Below are positions 6,171-13,975 of a DNA stretch of 16,024 nucleotides, piece by piece. Position 1 is the stretch's first letter. Each line of letters opens with the position of its first letter. The notes below the pieces were generated by a model. That model worked only from the letters and a program-made list of their open reading frames with translations, ran no database searches and had not been told where the DNA came from. This DNA is from Cytidiella melzeri (taxonomy: Eukaryota > Basidiomycota > Agaricomycetes > Polyporales > Irpicaceae). The stretch spans positions 1-16,024 of the forward strand of contig JABYQR010000619.1 in assembly GCA_022592445.1 (NCBI GenBank), read 5' to 3'. Position numbers and translations under genes: made by a program.

Positions 6171-6996
6171 ATACCGTTGATTGTTGAAGTTCCTGGAGAA
6201 GTCAAAGTTCCAGAACTTGATACCAGTTTAGTCACAGCAGTTTTACCGGAAACCACCACTGCCGCCCCTGTTCCTATCATCCCCAAAACCATACCGGAAA
6301 TCTCACTGGTAACTTCTGAAGCACCCACAGTCGTCCCCATCAATCCCGCACCTGTCACAATGACAACCCCAGCAGTAGACCCCGCCCTTGTTGCAGCCAT
6401 TGTAGCTGCAGTCGTGCAAGCAATGCCCAGACCGCAGGTTACGGTCAACAACAATGACTCCAAGCCTGATAGATACAAGGGCGAACATGGTTGTGACCTG
6501 GAACGTTTTCTGTCCCAGTGTGAGGCTTACTGGGTGACTGCCAGTATCACTGACGAGAAAACCAAGGTCCTGACGGCCATCTACCGTCTTTCGGAGAAAG
6601 CTGCCCAATGGGCAGCACCAGTCACAGATCACATGGCTGACCACAACGGTGACTTGCTGGCCAATCTTGACACATGGGCTAAGTTCAAAACCAAACTCAA
6701 AAAGTATTTCAGTGATGCAACACCCGAAGATACTGCCATCCAAGAATTGGAGAAGCTCTGTGGAGCTGAGAAGAAGGAGAAGAACGTGCGTGACGTAGGA
6801 ACATATGTCACAGAATTCCAATTCTACGTGGGTCGCATCTCTGGATCAAGCGACAAGGACAAGGAGATCCGCTTCATCAAGGGTCTCCCAGAGTACATCT
6901 ATGGTAGATTGGCAACTGCTGAAGCTCCGCCAACGGACTATCAGGGGTGGATTGACAGGTCTCTCAAGATGGCAGCCGTGTATGCCCGCATACGGG

Positions 6997-7018
6997 AAAC
7001 AACGGAGAAACAACGGAG
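6997..7018 (+). repeat. 11-bp tandem duplication causing the gag frameshift
   Basis: AAACAACGGAG occurs at 6997-7007 and again at 7008-7018. Coding upstream is in one frame and the zinc-knuckle part downstream is in the frame offset by exactly 11 bases, so this duplication alone accounts for the shift. Confidence 0.85.
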
Positions 7019-7422
7019 AGAAAAGTGCCTTCTACTGCTTTGTCAACTATGTCAAAGCCCACCGTATCTCAGCCCCGGTTTACTCCGGTCCCTCGCACTC
7101 CCAACGGCTCGGTTCCTGTGGAGGTTGACGCCTCCAAAATGCAACAATGTCGGCGGTGTTATAACTGCCAGGAACTTACAATGAATCCCAGTCACATTGC
7201 ACGCACGTGCACCAAGCCTGCAGTTCCTTGTCCACCTCCTTGTGGACCACGTGTAGCAGCTACCAATGCAGAGGCCTCGACATCTAAAGTTGAAGGAAAG
7301 AAACCGGAGGCAACAGGAGAGCCAATTCCATCAGGGGTGTCAGAAGTAACCCTTAACGCAATACTTTGAGAGCTCGAAAAGTTGAAGGCGGAGAATGCCG
7401 AACTCAAAAAGAGACTTGAGGA

Positions 7423-7432
7423 GGGTTTTTGA
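7423..7432 (+). promoter_or_regulatory. Candidate -1 ribosomal frameshift site at the gag end
   Basis: GGGTTTT at 7423-7429 lies in phase as G GGT TTT and is followed at once by the gag stop TGA (7430-7432). It fits the X XXY YYZ slippery rule. The protease-RT frame downstream is in the -1 frame relative to gag, as a slip here would require. Programmed -1 shifting is known in many Ty3 elements; use here is inferred. Confidence 0.55.
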
Positions 7433-8610
7433 AACGGGCCGTGATTTGAGCTGCGCAAGCATGCGCCCCACGTTTACCATGTACTAATAGATTTTCCATA
7501 CTTGCATCTGATGTACTAGAGACTGGCTCTGAATCCGAACATTTTCATGTACCAATCACAGTCTCAGGAGTGCGGAGATCTAAAGAAGTTGCAGCTATAA
7601 TTGATAGTGGAGCCTCAACACTATTCATTCATAAACGGTTTGTTTGAGAGCATCGTATTAGGACCTGGAAGTTGAAACAACCCATTCTGGTGTACAACAT
7701 AGACGGAACCCCAAATCAAGATGGGGCTATTGATGAGGTTGCCATTCTAAATATGAGGATAGAAGACCACGAGGAAAGGACCATCTTTACAGTCACTGAT
7801 ATTGGGCTGGAGGATGTGATCATAGGAATTGATTGGTTGCAGTATCACAACCCCACCATTGATTGGTACGAAGGCATCATCAGGATGGATGGATGTCCTG
7901 ATGCATGTAAACCCAGGGAACGGGTTGAGGAAGCAAAGGAGGCTGCAGCTAAGAGAACAGCTGAGCCTAAACGGAAGAAGAAAACCCCAGGATTGCAGAA
8001 AGTTGTGGAACAACTTACGTACTTGCTGGTGGATACGGATGAGGCCGAGGAAGACCTCGAGGAGACCCCGGAAGGTTCAGAAAGTTTGGATGTAGCTGAA
8101 TCGCCGAAGTTACAGGCACAGGCCACTACTCAGCTCGGTGGAAAAGGAACTCCCCAACACATTCTACGCACACGCCCTACACCTATGGTACAAGAAGGCG
8201 AACATTTGTTCACTCTAGCAGGGTACACGTACTCTAGTGAGCTAGCGGAGGTTGAGAACCAGGTGAAACCGGTGAAAACCTTTGAGGAGATGGTGCCTGA
8301 GCAATATCGACGACATGCTGACATTTTCTCTGAGACGGAATCTCAACAACTTCCAGAACACAAGTCATATGACCATGCAATTGAGTTGATTCCGGAAGCA
8401 AAAGGATTCCATGCAAAAGTTTATCCGCTGTCCCACCCCGAGCAAGAAGAGCTTGACAAGTTTATCCGAGAGAACCTAGAAAAAGGGTACATTCAGCTGT
8501 TGAAGTCCCCAATGGCATCACCCTTCTTCTTTGTCAAGAAAAAGGATGGAAAGTTACGCCCAGTGCAGGATTACCAGAAGTTAAACAAAGTCACAATCAA
8601 AAACATATAA
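7429..8610 (+). pseudogene. pol part 1: aspartic protease and start of reverse transcriptase
   Basis: Read in the -1 frame from the gag end. Stops TGA at 7447 and 7645 break it; the longest open part is 7672-8610. The protease active site I-D-S-G-A-S-T lies at 7600-7620, and the later conserved block IIGIDWLQYHNP lies near 7827-7862. A charged linker follows, then the RT entry region (YPLSHPEQEELDKFIRENLEKGYIQ) and fingers (KKKDGKLRPVQDYQKLN). The open part ends at TAA 8608-8610 in a place where this RT family normally has an aromatic residue before Pro-Leu-Pro-Leu. The frame continues unchanged beyond the stop. Both TGA codons sit where CGA is a plausible ancestor. Confidence 0.8.
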
Positions 8611-8613
8611 CCA

Positions 8614-10272
8614 TTGCCGTTGATCTCCGAACTCATGGATAGACTGCAAGGCGCTAGGTTCTTTACCAAACTAGATGTCAGATGGGGATATAACAATGTC
8701 CGCATCAAAGAAGGTGATGAACACAAGGCAGTGTTTGTAACCAACCGTGGACTCTTCAAACCAACCGTCATGTTCTTTGGACTCACAAACTCTCCGGCTA
8801 CGTTCCAGAATATGATGAATGATATTTTTGCCGACCTCATTGCCAAAGGCAAAGTCACGGTCTACTTGGACGATATCCTTATCTATTCCAAGGAGATATC
8901 CGAGCACTGCAAGGTGGTACATGAAGTTCTGAGACGGCTCAGGCAACATGACCTATTCTTGAAACCTGAGAAATGCGAGTTTGAGAGATCAGAGACGGAA
9001 TACCTTGGGGTCATCATTGGTCATAGTCAGTTACACAAGGACCTTGTTAAAGTCAAGGCAGTGGCTGAATGGCCTGTACCACAGAACGTCTCCGACATCC
9101 ACCGATTCAGTGGGTTTGCAAATTTCTACCAGAGGTTCATCAAAGACTTCGGGAAGATATGTAAACCCCTAGACCGCCTCACGGGCAAGGTCCCTTGGAA
9201 ATGGGGCCCTGAAGAGCAGTCAGTGTTTGATGAACTCCACCAACAATTTGTGGAAGCACCAGTGTTGGCAATGTGGAGTTTTCATAGACATGCATCCGGA
9301 TATGCAATGGGAGGGGTGTTGGAGCAACAAGCCGAAGGCGGCACGTGGCACCCAGTAGCCTATCGGTCTGAAGGCATGACTGAGACCAAAGAAAACTATG
9401 AGATCTACAACCGAGAACTTATGGCAATTGTACGAGCCCTGAAAGACTGGCGTCATTATTTGGAAGGGCTACCAGAGAAATTCCCTATCTTCTCTGACCA
9501 CAAGAATCTCGATTACTGGAAGACAGCTCGCAACTTGACACGTCGTCAAGCGCGTTGGTCATTGTTCCTCTCACGCTTCGACTTCGAGATCATTCCGAAG
9601 CCCGGAAGGTCAATGGGAAAGTTGGATTCTATGTCCCGGCTAGGCCAACATGAGGTCAAGGACAAAGAAGACAACTTGCCACAAGTAATTTTAGGACCTG
9701 AGGTCTTCCGAGCTGCTGCTTCTCAACGGGGGCAAGCTAGCATACAACCAGACAGAGATCTGCTGAAACGTATCCGTGAATGTTCTCTTCGAGAGACCGA
9801 GGTGGCAGAAGCACTTGCCAAAGTCAAGAAACTCGGACCTCAACTTCTTAGCCGGGGACTCGAAGAGGGGAACGTCAAGAATGGACTGTTATCGTTTCAG
9901 GGAAAAGTTTATGTTCCTAAAGATGAAGAAATCCGAAAGGAACTAGTTCGGAGACATCACGACTTACCCACCGCTGGACATCCGGGCAGGTACAAAACGC
10001 TGGAACTACTATCTTGGAACTACTGGTGGCCCAGCATGACACGCTTCGTCAATGACTGTGTAGACACGTGTGACACCTGTCAAAGAACCAAGACATACCC
10101 TGCCCCACCACGTGGTCCACTCAATCCGCTAGATCCGCCCAATGCTCCATGGGAAAGCGTTACCACGGACTTCATTGTCAAGTTACCGCCATGTAAAGGG
10201 TACGGTTCTATCACGGTTGCAGTGGATCAAACAACAGCGCAGGTGCATTGCTATCCATCAGGGAAAGCATGA
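8614..10272 (+). pseudogene. pol part 2: reverse transcriptase, RNase H, integrase N-terminus
   Basis: Continues the frame of the preceding segment after one stop. RT motifs are intact: FTKLDVRWGYN, FGLTNSPATFQ and the catalytic YLDD at 8863-8874. RNase H follows with SDHKNL and a late GRSMGKLDSMSR segment, but the first catalytic Asp, expected in T-D-A-S-G-Y, is His (CAT, 9289-9291), and about six residues before it are missing compared with the family. The integrase zinc domain (HHDLPTAGH...CDTCQ, near 9955-10080) and the first catalytic Asp (VTTDF) are present. The frame then stops at TGA 10270-10272 inside the integrase core, while homologous coding goes on in another frame from about 10260. 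Confidence 0.85.
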
Positions 10273-11048
10273 AAACTCCTGAACACGTGCAGGATTATAT
10301 TGCAAACGTGTTTCGACTCCATGGTGTACCTTGCCAGATGATCTCAGACCGCGGATCGGTGTTTGCATCCAAGTTTCTCCGTGCTATCTATGATGCACTC
10401 GGAGTAAAGTTGTCTATGTCCACTGCGTACCATCCTCAGACAGATGGTAAAACCAAACCTATGAATCAAGAAATAGAACAGTATCTCCGAGTATTCTGCT
10501 CCTTCAGACAGGATGACTGTATAGACTGGTTACCAATTGCGAAGTTTGCGCTTAATAGCCGAGTACACTCGTCCACCGGGAAGGCTCCCTTTGAACTGAT
10601 ATATGGGTATCTACCGGAGTTCCAGGTGCCTTTGACTCCAGTATCAAACGTTCCCACAGCAGACGAACGTCTTCGAGCGCTCCGAGAAGCCCAAGAAGAT
10701 GCTGAAGCTGCACTACAGCTCACGGCAGAATGCATGAAACAATTCTACGATCACGGAGTTACAAAGGCCCCGCAGTTTAATGTTGGTGATAAGGTTTACG
10801 TGGAACGCGAGAAGCATCCAAAGGAACAGCCGTTGGCAAAACTAGCACCAAAACGAGATGGTCCTTATGAAGTCTTGGAAAAGATTGGAGACCTGAACTA
10901 TGGGTCAAACTCACCATTCAAGACAAACGTCACCCAGTGTTCCATGTGGATAGGCTACAACCAGCCAAGACAGCAAGTTTGGTCCCTAATTGGGAATTTC
11001 CTGAACCAGAGCCAATTGTGGTCGACAAAGAAGAGAAGTACAAAGTAG
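10248..11048 (+). pseudogene. pol part 3: integrase core and C-terminal domain
   Basis: Second half of the integrase, in the frame -1 to the preceding one. The central Asp is present in SDRGSVF (GAC 10347-10349). The catalytic Glu, 35 residues later in the usual TDGQTER motif, is Lys (AAA 10455-10457), consistent with a GAA to AAA change, so strand transfer should be lost. Family blocks HPQTDG, PFELIYGYLPE and a GPYEVLEKIG segment follow. Around 10890-10937 the frame is lost through small indels, and coding resumes in the next frame, so the last part of this ORF is out of frame. Confidence 0.8.
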
Positions 11049-11362
11049 AACAAATTCTTGACTCAAGGATCTTTGGGCGAAAGAAGGAGTTTCAGTACCG
11101 TGTCAAGTGGAAAGCATACCCAGAATCAGACAATTCCTGGGAACCAGCAACCAACGTCACTCATGCCAATGAAGCTGTCAAATATTTCCACAGACGACAC
11201 CCAGGAGCTCCACAACCAATTGCTGCATCTCTATTCTTGGCAATGAATTTCCGACCAATTAACAAGAATTTTGAGAAGCTACCTTCAGAAACTCTACGAC
11301 GCGTATCCTTGTGGGAAGACGGAAAAGACTCAACTTCTGCCTTCCGGAGAAAAGGCCTTTAG
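10937..11362 (+). pseudogene. pol part 4: integrase end with chromodomain
   Basis: Begins at VFHVDRLQP, the usual end of the integrase C-terminal domain, in a different frame from the preceding piece. A chromodomain spans about 11036-11200, with the aromatic positions of the methyl-lysine cage visible (KYKVE, RVKWKAY, NSWEP). In chromoviruses this domain directs integration to chromatin carrying particular histone marks. The tail after it (PIAASLFLAMN...) is not recognised. It ends at TAG 11360-11362, overlapping the start of the polypurine tract. Confidence 0.85.
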
Positions 11363-11373
11363 GAGGGGGGTAA
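11361..11373 (+). other. Polypurine tract of chromovirus C
   Basis: AGGAGGGGGG (11361-11370) followed by TAA, then the LTR start TGTCACG. This is the expected plus-strand primer for Ty3 elements, directly after the last coding codon. Confidence 0.75.
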
Positions 11374-11810
11374 TGTCACGAGCATGCACACTTTTTCCTT
11401 TCTTTTCCTTTTATTTTCCTTATCTTATCTTCTCAATTTCCTTATCTTATCTTATCGATGGTACATGGCTACTGCATGTGATCAAGTGCATGTGACAGAC
11501 TGGTCACATGATCATAGAAGGTGCTGGAACATTGTGGAACATTGTAGAACATTGCACCATAGCACACCATATGTTTCCACCGCAGTGTTAGGAGTACAGA
11601 CCCGGTACCAGGGGTTCTTGTCTGAGATGTGTATAAACCCACCCTGTAGCTCCCTAAAGAGCTCAGATTCTACCTCTTGGTCTTTAGGTGACGTCCACCT
11701 TGTACCTAGTCCCTCACTGTACTAATATAGACCTGGTCTTTAGCTCATTGTCAGCTGGCCCCTTGTCGTCGTCTCTACCCCTTTCCTCATCATCATTACC
11801 CCTGTTGTCA
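11374..11810 (+). repeat. 3' LTR of chromovirus C
   Basis: Starts TGTCACGAGC right after the polypurine tract. U3 holds five CTTATC words (11419-11456), an 8-bp inverted repeat CATGTGAC/GTCACATG (11489-11510), TCACATGAT (11504-11512) and a tandem of about 10 bp (GGAACATTGT) around 11526-11553. TATAAA lies at 11632-11637 and a start is predicted at about 11664 (CTCAGATT). The end is placed at 11810 (CATTACCCCTGTTGTCA) from its likeness to the end of the element B LTR and the similar start-to-end distance (147 against 136 nt). Without a 5' copy the end cannot be confirmed. Confidence 0.6.
11419..11456. promoter_or_regulatory. Cluster of five GATAAG (CTTATC) sites in the U3 of chromovirus C
   Basis: CTTATC occurs at 11419, 11424, 11441, 11446 and 11451, overlapping by one base inside each group. 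On the other strand each reads GATAAG, the fungal GATA-factor consensus. The cluster lies about 180-215 bp above the TATA box. Confidence 0.6.
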
Positions 11811-12111
11811 TTGTCCACACAAGTTCGCTCGTCGTTCCTCCCCCCCTATTGTCACTTCCTTGCTCTTTATAGAGTTTGGTTGTGTTCTTGACAGCCACAT
11901 AGGCGTACGACGGGCTTATCACATTTATCGAGGACCCTGTGTCCAGTAAGATGTTGGCTGTGAGGCCGTTTATCGTGCCATGTATAGTTACACAGCGTGA
12001 CTTCAACTTCGGCCGAGGTCTAGCTTCGCTCGTAGTCCTCATTGCCGCACGTTGTCTGTGCTCGTCTGTGAGACGAAAGAGGGTTTCCCCCGTGGTAGGT
12101 ATCACTCGCAT
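11811..12111 (-). pseudogene. Element D: retroviral-type aspartic protease remnant
   Basis: The protease core reads VTIHGTINGL...LLDTGSSINVIS, with the catalytic D-T-G-S at about 11943-11932. After SPSYA the likeness to proteases fades, and the frame runs into the chromovirus C LTR. It is in the same frame as the gag-like pieces at 12166-13563, from which it is separated by stops, so it is the pol start of the same dead element. No RT or integrase of this element remains in the window; the junction with element C cuts it off. Confidence 0.6.
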
Positions 12112-12726
12112 TCCAAATGCCGTTTCCGGGTCGGGCTAGTTATCCCCTTTGTTGTACCAGTCGTCTTAATACCCCCCATTAGAGGTGTCCTCCTGGAGAG
12201 TGTATTGGACAACATCGTCGAGGTATTCCAAGACCATAGATACCCTGTTGTTGAGGGGTTCATCGACTGACATTGGTATCAGGTCAGGTAAGGGCTCTTC
12301 ATCGATTCGTTGACGAGTATTACTTGTCAGGTCGTGAAGATCACTGGCAGCCTGTACGGCCATTTCACCCGGGGTGGGTCGAACTCTTTTGAGCATTCCG
12401 TCCCATTGTTTGCAACGAGTACGCTCTCAAGCTAGTACCAACGCTATCGAGGTTTCCCTTTGAAGTTCTGTCACAGGCAATGCTGGGTTAATTACCCGGT
12501 TGACAATGGCCATGTCTGTCCGCATCGCATGGTTCTCCTCGAGTAGTTGCCTGTATATATTGAGTAGTCGTTCTATTTGCGCGTGGTCTTCTTGCGACGT
12601 GGGCCGTGGCAGTCCTGGGAGTATCCTTCGCCACAGGTATTCTATTGATTCTCGGTCCTCATTTGTCACTAGATCGTCTGATGATCGCACCACTGTAAGG
12701 CCAGTGATGAGGTGCTATAGTGTCGA
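12112..12726 (-). pseudogene. Element D: linker region between gag and protease, with stops
   Basis: Two open stretches (12693-12427 and 12396-12166) lie in the same frame as the gag and protease pieces on either side and are broken by in-frame stops at their lower ends. The first is rich in charged residues and looks helical (HAQIERLLNIYRQLLEENHA), the second is acidic (VLEYLDDVVQY). I recognise no domain. The shared frame over nearly 2 kb argues for one former ORF. Confidence 0.45.
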
Positions 12727-13563
12727 TCATAGCAAATGTAAGTTGAGGCTAGCTGCACTGCTGGCCGTCAGGGAGGCTTGCGCCTGTGCAGCTGTCGTAG
12801 TTGGTATGGGGTGTGGTTGAGAGAGGTTATTTTGTCCTTGGTCAGGACCCTCCTCTTCATCCGGTTTGTTCTGCTGAGAATACAATCTCATGCCTGCAAA
12901 TTGTCCGTCGTCCGAGTCAGAGCCGTAGTTGTCGTTGAGGAGGTTGTGTTCTTCTCCAGCGGCCTCCATGTTGGAGTCGAATTGTTCTCCGTTGGGGTTG
13001 TCCCGCAGGTTGTCTGAATTTGAGTCCGTTTGGTCCTGCGACTCAAGTTCGTTCTTCTGTTCATCTAATTCCTCTCCTACGGCGTCCATAACGCGGAATC
13101 CGGGTTTGTCGTGGTCACTTGCATAGTGACCATACTTGTTGCATCTGTAGCACTGAACCTTAGACAGGTCCGTTGGAGGTTTCTTTTCCCCTCCGTGGCT
13201 CGGCCGCGCTGCAGCACCTGTGGTTTGGGTCGGTCCCGTGCTAGCAGACTGTCCGACCTCTGTGCCCTGGATGGGGCGTCGAGTGGGTTGGTTACCCAAT
13301 CGATTTGCATGTTCTGTATGACGTGGTGGGGGTCCTTGCGGACATCTGGGTGAATTTCTTTGGCCGAATGAGGCGGGCTGCCCCTTTTCCCTAGTTCAAT
13401 GGTCAGTGGGGTTTCCCCCGCTTGGCCTCGAGGGGTGCTCACTTGGTTTCTGTTGAGTGCGAGCACTCCTCTGCCTCTGGAATAGACGGGCAGTCTTGTC
13501 CGCGTTTTCAATGGATAGGGCCTCCGCTAGGAGTTCCTTGATGACCGTTCCTTCGGCGGTCAT
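12727..13563 (-). pseudogene. Element D: gag C-terminal half with altered zinc knuckle
   Basis: From ATG 13563 (TAEGTVIKELLAEALSIENA) the frame runs through one stop (TGA 13398-13396) to a knuckle at 13152-13111 reading C-x2-C-x4-H-x4-H: the final Cys of the CCHC motif is His (CAC). A long acidic tail with many D, E, N and Q follows, then a Pro/Thr/Ala-rich end, stopping at 12729-12727. The knuckle binds nucleic acid in active Gag proteins; loss of the last ligand should weaken it, though CCHH can still bind zinc. Confidence 0.6.
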
Positions 13564-13793
13564 CTCACTATTTATTTTGCATTATCGTGGTGGAGATGTC
13601 TTCTGGTAGTTCCCTCAGCAACTTGTGTCGGAAGTCGTAATCGCTAGGGTGTTCCACCATCTGTTTGGCGTACTTGAGCATGTCTGAGTACAGTCCTAAA
13701 ACGCCGTTCCCGGCTCGGTACTGTACTCGCTTGTACCTTTTGGTCGCAAGTTGTATTGTCGCTTGGTGTACGAAGCATGTATGAAGTTCTATA
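13564..13793 (-). pseudogene. Element D: gag core fragment, cut by the copia insertion
   Basis: From the LTR edge the minus strand reads a Gag-like segment (ELHTCFVHQATIQLATKRYK, then YSDMLKYAKQM, then RHKLLRELPEDI), ending at TAG 13570-13568. The next piece of gag is in a different frame, so a frameshift lies near 13565. The open frame reaches the edge of the copia LTR at 13793 without a stop, which supports insertion of the copia element into this gag. Confidence 0.6.
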
Positions 13794-13964
13794 TGTTAGA
13801 AGGCTATGCTAGTAGAGGAAAGCGTTGAGAGAGTAAGACTGAGAGGGATCACACAGTGGGAGTTGGGGATCAAAAGTGCGTAGAGTTGCATTGATCGGAG
13901 TAAGTCTTATATACGGTAACTACGGCGCTCGTACGTTAAGCGTCTAATTCAATATAGTCGAACA
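13794..13964 (-). repeat. 3' LTR of copia element E, 171 bp
   Basis: In element orientation it runs from TGTTCGACTA (13964) to TTCTAACA (13794). The ends form a near-perfect 7-bp inverted repeat (TGTTCGA against TGTTAGA). A TATA-like TATATAAG lies inside at about 13911-13904. The short length fits compact fungal Ty1/copia LTRs. A candidate target duplication is CTATA at 13789-13793; the other copy would be outside the window. Confidence 0.65.
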
Positions 13965-13975
13965 CTCCCCTTCAA
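13965..13975 (-). other. Polypurine tract of copia element E
   Basis: Minus strand TTGAAGGGGAG directly precedes the LTR start TGTTCGA and overlaps the last codons of pol. Confidence 0.6.

Larger units (their letters stand above)
6177..7432 (+). pseudogene. gag of chromovirus C, frameshifted
   Basis: Gag forms the virus-like particle around the element RNA. The first frame has a Pro/Thr/Val-rich start, then a retrotransposon Gag core at about residues 95-275 (DRYKGEHGCDLERFL, GLPEYIYGRL). No ATG exists at its start, so the true start lies upstream or is lost. An 11-bp tandem duplication at 6997-7018 moves the rest of gag to another frame, which continues from 7022 with a zinc knuckle (7157-7210). 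A TGA at 7367-7369 interrupts the C-terminus, after which a 20-residue heptad-like helix reads to TGA 7430-7432. The knuckle carries a four-residue insertion. Gag ends at a probable frameshift site for pol. Confidence 0.75.
5771..11810 (+). mobile_element. Element C: decayed Ty3 chromovirus, plus strand
   Basis: In order: a worn leader or N-terminal coding piece, gag, protease, RT, RNase H, integrase, chromodomain, polypurine tract and 3' LTR. This order plus the chromodomain identifies the chromovirus lineage of Ty3/gypsy. No 5' LTR in its own orientation was found; the left edge abuts the LTR of element B, which probably inserted here or replaced it. Stops at 6168, 7447, 7645 and 8608, frame changes near 7000, 10260 and 10900-10937, and substitutions at catalytic sites make it non-functional as a single copy. 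Confidence 0.8.

Noticed and set aside
11740..11890. Protease C-terminus of element D extending to 11740
   Set aside because: Likeness to proteases ends near 11900, and the lower part falls in the predicted 3' LTR of element C, so I ended D at 11811.
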